A stretch of DNA of 64,000 nucleotides from Saposhnikovia divaricata (taxonomy: Eukaryota > Streptophyta > Magnoliopsida > Apiales > Apiaceae): NCBI GenBank assembly GCA_036435485.1, contig CM071600.1, positions 53,689,546-53,753,545 on the forward strand. Reading direction: 5' to 3'. The translations under genes and the position numbers were made by a program. The notes beneath the pieces are model-generated. The model was not told the DNA's origin, did no database searches, and saw only the letters and a program-made list of their open reading frames with translations. Shown in pieces: positions 54,629 through 64,000 of this stretch. Each line of letters starts with the position of its first letter. The stretch's first letter is position 1.

Positions 54629-55164
54629 TTAAAGTTGATTTAAACTAAGACTTCTGCTAAGGCTCACTTGTATGAGAAGAGCAACAAATTTACTGAGTCT
54701 GTGAATAACCTGTCTCTTCCATGTTTTGTAAGCTCGTTTAATTTTAATTGCATCTGCGTCATTGAGTAGAGCAAGAGGCTGCATCATTGAGTAGAGCAAG
54801 AGTCCGAACAAAAGGAATCGTCCGGATAAGTCTGTGGCTTGTTGTGGGAACAAATTCCTTGTATTGTTTAGTCTCGACACTGTACGAGATCATATTCAAT
54901 TCTGGGTCTATATTTTGAAGCAGAAGTTCGCCATTGTTTCTAATGCCTAAAGGCTGGTAGCGCTCAACAATCCCGTGGGCACCTGTAATTTCCATTGTAT
55001 AAAATCTGTTCAAACTGTGATCATATACTTGAATGTCTAAATCCAGGAAATCAAAAAAATCAAGTACATGTCCGTTTCCAAGAACAAGGTAGTCATTGTC
55101 CACAGATGGTGACAAATTAATATAATTTGCTCGCGGTCCATGTTGTCAATCTCTCTCGAAACAT
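54629..55164 (-). pseudogene. F-box protein gene, 3' part (F-box-associated domain), split by copia
   Basis: Encodes SPSVDNDYLVLGNGHVLD, YDHSLNRFYTMEITGAHGIV, PLGIRNNGELLLQ and YKEFVPTTSHRLIRTIPFV, typical of the plant F-box-associated domain C-terminal half. The rest of the gene is at 61861-62520, with the copia insertion between. A 25-bp tandem duplication near 54756-54805 (CATTGAGTAGAGCAAGAG twice) shifts the frame near the end; the old tail continues as AIKIKRAYKTWKRQ. Short frame breaks also occur next to the insertion point, so the gene was probably already decaying or decayed after it. Confidence 0.8.
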
Positions 55165-55169
55165 CCAAT

Positions 55170-55366
55170 TGTTAGTTTGACTTGAATATGTGGGCGGTGG
55201 GCAGCTGCCGAATTTGACCACACCTACCCCTTAGTTTGTGTCTATAAATAGAAATGTATGTAAATATTGTAGAACATCTGAAAAAACCTCTGTAATCTGT
55301 TTATCCTCTCAGATCTATAAAATTATTTCTCTTCTGCATATAATCTTTCTTGCTTCCGTTATAACA
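55170..55366 (+). repeat. 5' LTR of copia element
   Basis: 197 bp, TGTTAG...ATAACA, with TATAAATAG near 55245. Confidence 0.93.
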
Positions 55367-55369
55367 AAC

Positions 55370-55381
55370 TGGTATCAGAGC
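55370..55381 (+). other. Primer-binding site of copia element
   Basis: TGGTATCAGAGC, complementary to the 3' end of plant initiator tRNA-Met. Confidence 0.93.
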
Positions 55382-55439
55382 TTTTTGGTTGAAGCTGCTG
55401 TGTTTTTTTGCGAAAATTTTTGCGGGATTTTTTTCAAGC

Positions 55440-55600
55440 TCGCCGGAGAAGACGACACTGTTCAGGCGGAGTTACTGTTCATTGTCGGAGAAGGCGACAC
55501 TGTTCATCGCCGAAGAAGGCGACACTGTTCATACGGCACTGTTCATACGGGCTTGTTCATACGACACTGTTCATACGGTACTGTTCACGTATACGGTTCT
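55440..55600 (+). repeat. Short repeats in the copia leader
   Basis: About ten degenerate units of (CGACA)CTGTTCATACGG between the primer-binding site and gag. Non-coding leader. Confidence 0.7.
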
Positions 55601-55609
55601 GGGAGAAAG

Positions 55610-56982
55610 ATGTCTGGTGGTATTAATGTTAAGGTCGACAAATTTACTGGGAGAAATAGTTTCAGTCTGTGGCAAATCAAGATGTGTGCCTTGTTAAAGC
55701 AACAGGGGCTCTGGGCGCCGTTGAACACAAAAACGGATGCTTCTGGAAGCGCTGAGATGACCAATCTCGAAGAAAAGGCACACTAAAAAATTCTGTTGTG
55801 CCTTGCAGATGATATTATTACTGAAATTGCGGAGGAGGATACCGCATCTGGTTTATGGTTAAAGCTTGAAAGTCTCTACAGACAAAGTCTTTAACAAATA
55901 AGTTGCTTCTGAAGCAACGTCTGTTCTGTCTGCGAATGCAGGAAGGTATGCCTCTTCGAGATCACTTAGATTAATTGAACAAAATTTTATTAGAATTTCG
56001 TAATATTGATGTTAGAGTTGAAGATGAGGATACTGCTTTGATTCTGTTAGTTTCTTTACCATTATCGTATGAGAACTTTGTGCAATCGTTTATTGTTGGT
56101 AAAGATAGTATTTCTCTAGAGGAGGTTAGATCTGCTCTTCATTCTAGAGAGCTGCGCCATAAGGCGGCTGGTACAGGTGTAGATAATCATGCTGCTGGGT
56201 TGGTAGCTAGCGGGAGTACCGGACATGGAAAGTCGGGAAAGTATAAATCCAAGAAACCAGCTTCTAAGGGTTCGAGAGCTAATGATATCTGCAATTACTG
56301 TAAAGAGAAGGGACACTGGAAATCTGACTGTCCCAAGAAAAGGAAGCAACATGATAAATTGGTGGATACTGCTGCAGGAACTGCTGCTGTAGCTGATGCC
56401 AATTTCGAAGAAGATATTGCTCTTGTTGTTATCAAGGACACGCATCACTCTGATGTGTGGATCCTTCACTCTGGAGCGTCTTACAATATATGTCCGCGCA
56501 GGGAGTGGTTCACAACCTACGAAAAAGTAGACGGTGGAAAAATTTCTATGGCTAACAGTTTTGTTTGTGAAACTGTTGGAATAGGCTCGATTAAACTTCG
56601 GACACATGATGGTAATTTCTGCACATTGAATGATGTTAGGCATGTTCCACTTATGACGAACAATCTGATATCTCTAAGTATGTTAGACAACAAGGGTTTC
56701 AGTTTTATAGGTGAAGGTGGAGTTTTACATGTCTGCAAGGGTTCTGATGTGGTTCTGAAAGGTGCTAAACGTGGTACCTTGTATCTTCTTCAAGGTTCTA
56801 CGTTAACAGGTTCTGTTGCGTCTTCGGAAATTGAAAAGGAAAATATGACCAAGTTGTGGCACATGAGGCTTGGTCACATGAGTGAAAGGGGGATGCAGAT
56901 TCTGTCAAAAGCTGATCTTCTTTGTGGTCATATGGTCACAGGTCTCGAGTTTTGTGAACATTGTGTTTTTGGAAAGCTACAT
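55610..56982 (+). pseudogene. copia gag, protease and start of integrase, broken
   Basis: Gag starts at ATG 55610 (MSGGINVKVDKFTG); TAA at 55784-55786, a frameshift near 55880 and another stop near 55970, then an open frame 55975-56985. That frame holds the CCHC knuckle (CNYCKEKGHWKSDC), the protease site as WILHSGAS instead of the usual WILDSGAS, and the pre-integrase motif (LWHMRLGHMSERGM) with the start of the zinc finger. It is cut at 56982 by the inserted 1874-bp sequence. The Asp to His change alone would inactivate the protease. Confidence 0.88.
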
Positions 56983-58856
56983 TGAAAGGCATATGACATA
57001 GCCTATTTGTATTTCGAGGATTCAACTCAACTTAAACAAGAATGTAATAGTAAATAGTATATGTACTTTCACAGGGATCTCAAATGTATAATTGTCAAAA
57101 GAAAGAAGACAAAGTCAATCTACCGTTTTGAGTTATACTACACTTGAAGAAGTTCATTCAGTTGATCAAGCATCAGTGGAGTAATCAAGACAGTGGGTTC
57201 AATTTATAGTGACAAGAGGTTCCTACAGTGGCAAAATACAGATTAGAAAGGTTTGAATGAAGAGTGAAGAAAAGGAAGACAGGAACCACAGCTTTAAAGT
57301 CAATACATGAAGAACAATCATTGCGGTTAGTCACTCATGAACCAGACCGTGCATCGAGTGTCAACATTAAACAGTGGTTGTTCGTCATTAACTTCAGTGG
57401 TTCAAGCTATCAAGACTGGTATGAGGGAAAATCATTGTGCAAGCAGCAGAAGTGCTAAATTAATTAACCACAAGGATTTTACTATCAAGTGGATCACAAC
57501 TGAGAGTCAAAGTGAAGAACAGAGATTGGAGTTAGTCGTTCATGAACCAGACAGTACATCGAACGTCAACAATTGTCCAGTGGAAGTTATTCACCATTTA
57601 CAGTGGTTCATTGAGGTAAATTGATTATTTATTGATGTTAGTTAATTCACCTTTAATTGATATAAATCATTATAGTTTATTTAATTAATAAATTAATTCT
57701 AAAAGAATTAATTTATTTATTAAATTACTTATTGTATCAATTAAGTCTGAATTAATTAATTAATCACTAGATAGTTTATATGGTTTATATGACTTAAAAG
57801 AATGATGTAACAAAGAGAACAGCTGAGTTATGTCATATTGAAAGAGAACAGCTGAATTATGTCATATTGAAAGAGAACAGCTGAATTATGTCATATTGAA
57901 TGAGAACAGCTGAATTATGTCATATTGAACAGAAGGCAACGTTTATGTCATTCCGACAGAAACCAATTATGTCTTGATCAATATTATGTCATATCCAGAA
58001 TTAAGTCATATCCGAGTTTATGTCATACCGACCAGGTGAAATTATGTCATGGTCCAGATTATGTCATACCGAGCTTATAGATTTATGTCATGACACAGAT
58101 TATGTCATACCGAGCTTAAGGAATTATGTCATGACACAGATTATGTCATACCGAGATTATGGGATTATGTCATGGAGCAGTTTATGTCATGGTGGTAGCA
58201 AAATATCAAACAGACAGCAACTTTGTTTAAGTTGTTTATAAAAGAGAGAGACATACACGGACATATCTATCTACACAGCCTCTTCCTGAAACACTTCACA
58301 GAAGAAAAAAAGAGAGACCAAGAGAGAATTGAGGGGAGAAAAAGAGAGCACCAAAGTTATATTTTCTCCTCCCCTCTTGATCATCAATGAAGTTTTAATA
58401 ACTTGTAAATTCATCTCTAGAACATATTGTAATATCTTACCACTAGAGTTTGATTCTTGTATTATTGAAACTATCTAGCGGATTAAGTTCCCTAGAACCT
58501 ATCTCGATCTTTTTATTACAAATATAGAAAAGTTCATGTCGAATTTTCTATAGAATTTGTAATAATTAGTTTCGATCTTTTTATTACAAATATAGAAAAG
58601 TTCATGTCGAATTTTCTATAGAATTTGTAATAATTAGTTTGGTCATCAAACCTTGTAATTTGTACCCGTGTATTTAGACACACCCCATCAAGTTTAATAT
58701 AATTTTATATTCAACTTGAAATATTGGTATTCGTTTTATTCCGCATCAATTTGTTCTTGATTTAATATTTTAATATTTTTAAGAAAAGAGCAAATTCGAT
58801 AAAACGGTATAGTTTGTATTCAACCCCCCCTTTTACAAACTATTTTGGACCTAACA
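56983..58856. mobile_element. Putative solo LTR inserted in copia integrase
   Basis: 1874 bp with TG...CA ends (TGAAAGGCAT...GGACCTAACA), flanked by TACAT at 56978-56982 and 58857-58861. Non-coding. A TTTATAAAAGAGAG box near 58236, many TATGTCAT-containing repeats (29-bp units at 57834-57930, then irregular to 58190), a 68-bp tandem duplication (58504-58639) and a C7 tract shortly before the end. A long LTR with C tract recalls Sirevirus LTRs, but the lineage is not shown. Could instead be another non-coding element with 5-bp duplications. Confidence 0.68.
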
Positions 58857-58861
58857 TACAT

Positions 58862-61414
58862 CGCTGCAAGTTTCATAAAGCAACCCACAGAACAAAAGGC
58901 ACACTTGATTACATCAATTCTGATTATTGGGGTCCTTCCCGGGTGGAGTCTTTAGGGGGTCACAGATATTTTGTGTCAATGATCGATGATTTCTCAAGAA
59001 TGACTTGGTTGTTCATCATAAAGCACAAAAGTGAAGCCTTTAAGACTTTCAAGCAGTGGAAGACGCTAGTGGAGAATCAAACAGGGAAGAAGATTAAGAG
59101 GCTGCGAACAGATAATGGCCTGGAATTTTGTTCGTCCGAGTTTACAGATTTCTGCAAGAATGAGGGGATTGCTAGGCATCATACAGTCAGGGATACACCA
59201 CAATAGAATGGTGTAGCAGAGCGTATGAATCAGACATTTCTGGAGAGAGCTAGGTGTATGCTTTCTAACGTTGGACTAACTAGAAGATTCTGGGCAGAGG
59301 CGGTTAGTACAGCATGTTATTTGATTAATCGTGGACCTCACACAGGTATCCATCTCAAAACTCCTGTTGAGAAATGGTCTGGTAAGCCTGCTGATTACTC
59401 CAATTTAAGAGTTTTTGGTTGTACTGTTTATTATCATGTAAATGAGGGTAAATTGGAGCCACGAGCTAAAAAGGGAGTATTTGTTGGCTATGGGGATGGG
59501 GTTAAAGGTTATAGAATCTGGTCTCCATCTGAAAATAGGGTTATACTAAGTAGAAATGTAGTCTTTAATGAAAATTCTATGTTTAACCCTACTGTGAAGT
59601 CTACGATTGGTTCAGAAAGTGGTGGTGTTGAGAAACAGATGGAGCAGGAAGTCACTCAAGATGAGAGTGAACCACAACAAGAAGTTCAACAACCACAGTC
59701 AGAATCAGAATCATCAGTACTAGTAGTAAATCAGCACAGTTTAGCTCCTGATCGATCGAGGAGAGCTAAGTATGGAGTGCTTCCAAAGAAATACGGTTTT
59801 GAAGATATGGTGGCATATGCACTACAGATAGCTGAAGAAGTGGATCCTAGCTCTGATGAGCCATCCACTTACAAAGAAGCGGTGACATGTACTGAATCCA
59901 CAAAATGGTTTGCTGCAATGGGAGATGAAATGGAGTCACTTCAGAAGAATAAGACTTGGGAATTAGTCAAGCGGCCTCGAGACAGAAAGATTGTTACTTG
60001 TAAATGGGTCTACAAGAAGAAGGAAGGAGAAACATCGGTTGAGGGTATCAAATATAAAGCTCGATTAGTAGCTCGAGGGTTCACTCAGAAAGAGGGAGTA
60101 GATTACAATGTGATTTTTTCACCAGTGGTCAGACATACTTCCATCCGGGTGCTACTAGCAATAGTTGCACATCAAAATCTGGAGCTTGAACAACTCGACG
60201 TGAAGACAGCTTTTCTACATGGAGAGCTGGAGGAGGAGATATACATGACTCAGCCAGATGGTTTTGAGGTTCCTGGTAAAGAAGACTATGTGTGCAAGTT
60301 ATTGAAGTCCTTGTATGGGCTAAAGCAATCTCCGATGCAGTGGTACAAGAAATTTGATAGCTATATGATAGGTATTGGCTACACCAGGAGTCCGTATGAT
60401 TGCTGTGTTTATCACAGTAAGACAGCAAATGGTTTTTTCATTTATCTGGTCCTGTATGTAGATGATATGTTGATAGCTACAGAGAACAAGTCTGATATTC
60501 AGAAGTTGAAAGGTCTCCTCAGTGCTGAGTTTGAAATGAAAGATTTGGGTGCGGCTCGAAAAATTCTGGGAATGGAGATTTATAGGGATCGAAGCAAAAG
60601 AAAGCTCTTCTTATCACAGAAGGGATACATTCAGAAGATTTTGTCAAGGTTTGGCATGTCTACAGCAAAGTCCATAGATACTCCTAGTGCTGCAAATGCA
60701 TATTTGTCTGTCGCTTATGCACCTAAGTCTGCTGAGGAAAAAGAGTACATGTCTCGAGTTCCCTATGCTAGTGCAGTAGAAAGCTTGATGTATGCAATGG
60801 TCTGCACTAGACCTGATCTTGCACAGTCTGTCAGTGTTGTTAGTAGGTTCATGGGTGATCCAGGCAAGGAGCATTGGCAAGCTGTGAAGAGGATTTTTCG
60901 GTACTTAAAAGGTACATCTGATGTTGGTCTCATTTATGGAGGTGATACTGAGTGTTTGGTGACAAGGTTTTCAGACTCTGATTATGCTGGAGATGTTGAC
61001 AGTAGAAGATCTATGACTGGTTATGCTTTCACTCTGGGTGGTTCGATTGTCAGTTGGAAAGCAACTCTGCAACCTACAGTGACTTTGTCTACTATAGAAG
61101 CAGAGTACATGGCATTGACAGAAGCCGCAAAAGAAGAAATCTGGTTGAAAGGATTGGTCAGCGATCTGGGTCTACATCATGATCAGGCTACGGTATTTTG
61201 TGACAGTCTCAGTACAATCTGTTTAGTCAAAGATCAAGTCCATCATGAGCGGACTAAGCACATAGATGTGAGATATCATTTTCTAAGAAGTGAGACGAGA
61301 ATTAAGGTGAGAAAAGTGGGTACTGCTGATAACCCAGCTGATATGCTCACCAAGCCGGTTCCACATAGCAAGTTTCAACATTGTTTGAACTTGCTAAATG
61401 TTCGGAGTTGTTGA
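58862..61414 (+). pseudogene. copia integrase, RT and RNase H, one stop
   Basis: Resumes in the integrase finger and core (DYWGPSRVESLGGHRYFV, DDFSRMTWLF, LRTDNGLEFCSSEF). TAG at 59204-59206 lies just before NGVAERMNQTF; copia proteins usually have Gln here, so CAG to TAG is likely. The frame 59225-61414 (729 residues) carries FWAEA, RT (KWVYKKKEGE, LDVKTAFLHG, LYVDDMLIA at about residues 410-418) and RNase H (SDSDYAGDVDSRRSMTGY, TLSTIEAEYMAL, ERTKHIDVRYHFLR). Confidence 0.92.
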
Positions 61415-61460
61415 CTGCCCTTTTGAGGGAAAAAATCTGAGGCAGAAGAGTTTTATCTGG

Positions 61461-61624
61461 TACATCTGGCATTATTATGATGCGTCTGGTACATCTGTTA
61501 TCTGTTTTTTTTAGAGGATTCAAGTAAAGGTGGAGTCTATTATCTGTACATCTGGCATTATTATGATGCATCTGGTACATTTGTTATCTATTTTTGTGAG
61601 AGGATTCAAGTCAAGGTGGAGATT
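61461..61624 (+). repeat. Duplicated 3' UTR and polypurine tract of copia
   Basis: Two units 86 bases apart (TACATCTGGCATTATTATGA at 61461 and 61547), each ending in a purine run (AAAGGTGGAG, CAAGGTGGAG). The second purine run abuts the 3' LTR and is presumably the working polypurine tract. Confidence 0.82.
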
Positions 61625-61855
61625 TGTTAGTTTGACTTGAATATGTGGGCGGTGGGCGGTGGCCGCCGGCGGCGGCCGCCGGCGCCACTGTAGCCGCCGG
61701 ATTTGACCACACCTACCCCTTAGTTTGTGTCTATAAATAGAGATGCATGTAAATATTGTAGAACATCTGAAATAATCTCTGTAATCTATTTATCCTCTCA
61801 GATCTATAAAATTATTTCTCTTCTGCATATAATCTTTCTTGCTTCTGTTATAACA
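61625..61855 (+). repeat. 3' LTR of copia element, with extra GC-rich segment
   Basis: 231 bp, 34 bp longer than the 5' LTR because of GCCGCCGGCGGCGGCCGCC-type sequence at about 61660-61700. Confidence 0.92.
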
Positions 61856-61860
61856 CCAAT

Positions 61861-62520
61861 TGTCTACTTCCAATGAAATCAATGTCCAATTACCATCTCT
61901 AAGTGCAGGCCAATAGAATGTTCCGTTAACATATGCTAGTCTATTACTGTTCAAGAACGAAGTCGTAACTGGAGCATCATCGGTGATAATCTTCCAAGAA
62001 TTGGTGCTCAGAATGTAGACCTCCACGGTACATGACTTGGTCGTGTAGGTGATCCTCAATATCCTGTGATCAATTGTCTTGCCATCAAACCACAACTTAA
62101 AAACTGAGTGTTGCTCATTATTAAGGTTTAGAGGAGGTGTTGGAACTTCTTTCAATTTCCTAATGACAGGATTCCATTGATAAAGAGTACTGTTGGGATC
62201 ATCAGACATGTTGTAGCAAATTAGTCCATGGCACGCATGTACCTGTAGTAGATCAAGTGGAAATAGCAATCTGCAATACTCATGGAATGCTTCAGTATCG
62301 GTATGTATAGCAAAATAAGGAGCTTGGAGTGCTTTATTCCTATCATGGTCATGTCCATGTCTTTCAAAATAACGGTGATTTTGGAAAGCTTCAATTTGAT
62401 CATCATGTAAAAAAAATAATAAACAGGTTTTTCAGCCTGGATGCGACTCTTGCAAAAATTTGCTCTAGTATTTCTTCTGGCAGAAACGTTGATGCTAAAC
62501 GACGTCGCCCCCGGCTTTCA
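61861..62520 (-). pseudogene. F-box protein gene, 5' part, split by copia
   Basis: On the minus strand an F-box start (FLPEEILEQIFARV) is seen at about 62485-62440, but the rest of the F-box (usually the LPVKSLLRFRCVSKSW stretch) is missing. A frame change in a T run near 62405 leads into an open frame (YFERHGHDHD, HACHGLICY, LYQWNPVIRKLKEVPTP, VEVYILSTNSWKII, NGTFYWPALRDGNWTLISLE), the F-box-associated domain. No ATG is in frame with the F-box. The gene continues at 55164. F-box proteins select targets for SCF ubiquitin ligases; this one is not expected to work. Confidence 0.8.
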
Positions 62521-63303
62521 TTGTGATATATTTCCTGGGCAAAACAGGTGTGTTACGACTTCACGCTCGCTTGATTAAAGCAACTCCAAGAGTAACCTTA
62601 TACTCTACTCACAAAAATTATTATTAAATGAGCTCCTAATTATTTAGAATACAAATATATCTTTTCATTCCAACAATCTTCCTCAAAATTCATCTTCAAT
62701 TATTTTTAATCTATTTTCTAATGGTAATATCACCGACCACCCGTAACTTCCTTGAATTTAATTTTGTGACACCCGTGACTTGAAGTTACAATGTGCAGAT
62801 AAGTAAAGCACATTGAAAGTAGCAAACCAAAGAGGTGAGAACTATCCGAAATGCAGACTTGCGTGCTTTATCATTTAAATCTACAAATAGCCATCTAGAT
62901 GTGTAAAAAAGCGGTGCAAGGAGAAGGGTAAAACTGAATGAAATGTCATTAGGTACGGGTCTTTTGTATCCATCCCCACCCGTAACTTGAAGTTACGGGT
63001 GGCCATATCACCAAAGATTGATGCTGCTAAAAGTTGAGAAAGTAATATGCACTAATAAAAAATGAAGTGAGGAAACGAGAGAGAGTCTTGGAGGAATTAT
63101 TAGCTCTTAAAAATTTGAGGATCAATTAAGAAATTGTTGGAGTTGATTTTTATTATATTTAAAATTTATTAAATTTAAAATCTTATTCGTTAATACTAAT
63201 CAATCACGGGATTATGCTAAAAACTAAAAAGGCAACTTACCATGCACAGATTTCAAGAATGTCTAGATACTCTCACATGTCGAAACTAATTAGTTATATG
63301 CAA
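62521..63303. other. Intergenic DNA with ACCCGTAACTT palindromes
   Basis: No gene. ACCCGTAACTT-G-AAGTTACGGGT is a perfect palindrome at 62978-63000. Related pieces are at 62736 (ACCACCCGTAACTT) and 62768 (ACCCGTGACTTGAAGTTAC), with ATATCACC outside both, suggesting a small element of about 290 bp. Class unknown. Confidence 0.4.
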
Positions 63304-63306
63304 TTA

Positions 63307-63667
63307 GAGCATCTCCAAGACACTCCTACATTCACTCTTCAAAATAATATAAATAAATGGCTCTTAGTAAGTTATTACATTGGTTTATATGTCAAACTCC
63401 AACAATTCTCTTTATATTAGCTCCTTATTTATAATTTATTCACAAATTAACCCCACTATAACCAAAAGTTGTGCCAAAATTGGTGGACATGTATATTTTA
63501 TTATTAAAATACAAGTTAAGAGCTACTAGTGGCTCTTAGAAATGAGGAGAGAGAAGAGGCTCTTAGTGTTTTTAAGAGCCACTAAGAGTCTCTTGGAGCA
63601 ACATTTTCATTCTCTCTCCTCATTTTTTGAGTTAAGAGCATAAGTAGAGAGTCTCTTGAAGATGCTC
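63307..63667. mobile_element. Tourist-like MITE C
   Basis: 361 bp, GAGCATCTCCAAGAC / GTCTCTTGAAGATGCTC ends, TTA on both sides (63304-63306, 63668-63670). Same family as 12934-13667. Confidence 0.85.
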
Positions 63668-63837
63668 TTATGTTCAAATGTATTAAGAGTAAAATAAATT
63701 AAAAATTAATACATATCCTAATAAAATGAATAAAGGGTTCAATATATAAACCCTAAATTGAATATGCACATTTTAAATTGTTATTAAGAACAACTTGTTG
63801 TTTCGTTGTATTTACATTTGATTTGGTTGATTTGTAC

Positions 63838-64000
63838 CTCTTAGTGAAGTGGGGTCTTTCATGTCAAGGATGGCCCTTATTTGGTTGGGATCGGCCTCGA
63901 TACCCCACTGGGTAAGAAGGAAACCCAAAAATTTTCCCGAGGTCAGACCGAAGGAGCATTTTGTCGGGTTTAGTCTCATTTGATTTCTCCGAACATTTTC
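63838..64000 (-). pseudogene. Edge of another Ty3/gypsy pol (reverse transcriptase part)
   Basis: The minus strand encodes RLNPTKCSFG, SGKFLGFLLT, GIEADPNQIRAILDM and KDPTSLR, the segment after the RT active site of gypsy elements. It is clearly different from the pol of the three Tat copies (there SGKFLGLMVSKRGIEANPDK). The similarity stops near 63838, so the element ends or is truncated there; the rest lies outside the window. Confidence 0.82.

Larger units (their letters stand above)
55170..61855 (+). mobile_element. Ty1/copia retrotransposon inserted in the F-box gene, dead
   Basis: LTRs 55170-55366 and 61625-61855; target duplication CCAAT at 55165-55169 and 61856-61860. Primer-binding site TGGTATCAGAGC (initiator tRNA-Met). 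Gag, protease, integrase, RT and RNase H follow the copia order; similarity to Tnt1/Tork-type elements from general knowledge. Stops and a frameshift in gag, a stop in integrase, Asp to His in the protease and a 1.9-kb insertion make it inactive. LTRs differ at about 7 of 190 shared bases by eye. Confidence 0.95.

Noticed and set aside
55238..55609. Upstream extension of copia gag
   Set aside because: Begins inside the LTR and reads through the primer-binding site and leader repeats; gag begins at 55610.
56116..56643. 175-codon minus frame in the copia element
   Set aside because: Shadow of the gag-protease frame.
57264..57624. 64- and 95-codon frames in the insert
   Set aside because: No domain, inside the putative solo LTR.
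1..64000. tRNA and rRNA genes
   Set aside because: None recognised; the tRNA-like strings are retroelement primer-binding sites.

Overview
The window is nuclear DNA of a flowering plant, almost certainly a eudicot. It is AT-rich, its host genes are split by short GT-AG introns, and it holds plant-specific gene families (a DUF247 protein, an F-box protein with an F-box-associated domain, a plant-type S28 serine carboxypeptidase). Most of the sequence is transposable elements. I cannot name the species.

Layout. 1-9212: a Ty3/gypsy element of the Tat type on the minus strand, cut by the window start. 9213-14593: host DNA with one intact nine-exon S28 peptidase gene (minus) and two adjacent Tourist-like MITEs. 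14594-25251: a complete, very young second copy of the same gypsy family (minus; 520-bp LTRs differing at one base; GATGT target duplication). 25252-28250: a DUF247 gene (minus) with W-box cores and palindromes upstream. 28324-29592: a nested cluster of MITE copies. 29617-41290: a Helitron-like element split by a third, related gypsy element (plus strand, 30395-40821) that has lost the end of its right LTR. 41400-46750: a palindromic tandem array, LTR-like fragments and unexplained AT-rich DNA. 46751-52263: two more Helitron-like copies and a dispersed repeat. 52267-53830: a truncated second DUF247 copy. 54138-54394: a MITE with a near-perfect hairpin inside it. 54629-62520: an F-box pseudogene split by a dead Ty1/copia element (55170-61855, TSD CCAAT), which is itself split by a putative solo LTR (56983-58856, TSD TACAT). 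62521-64000: host DNA, another Tourist-like MITE and the edge of a different gypsy pol gene.

The most interesting system is carried by all three gypsy elements. Between the end of pol and the 3' LTR, on the opposite strand, lies a second gene with its own TATA box, three exons and two introns. The splice sites and intron phases are the same in two element subfamilies whose versions of the gene have diverged clearly at the protein level. The product carries a conserved block resembling the 'putative gypsy-type transposon' family (Pfam Transposase_28, from memory), then a coiled coil and an acidic tail. Its transcript would converge on gag-pol. Between its promoter and the polypurine tract sits a palindromic tandem array that differs by subfamily. 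The third element also looks like a mosaic of two subfamilies. Each of the three copies carries a different single lesion in gag, while pol stays open.
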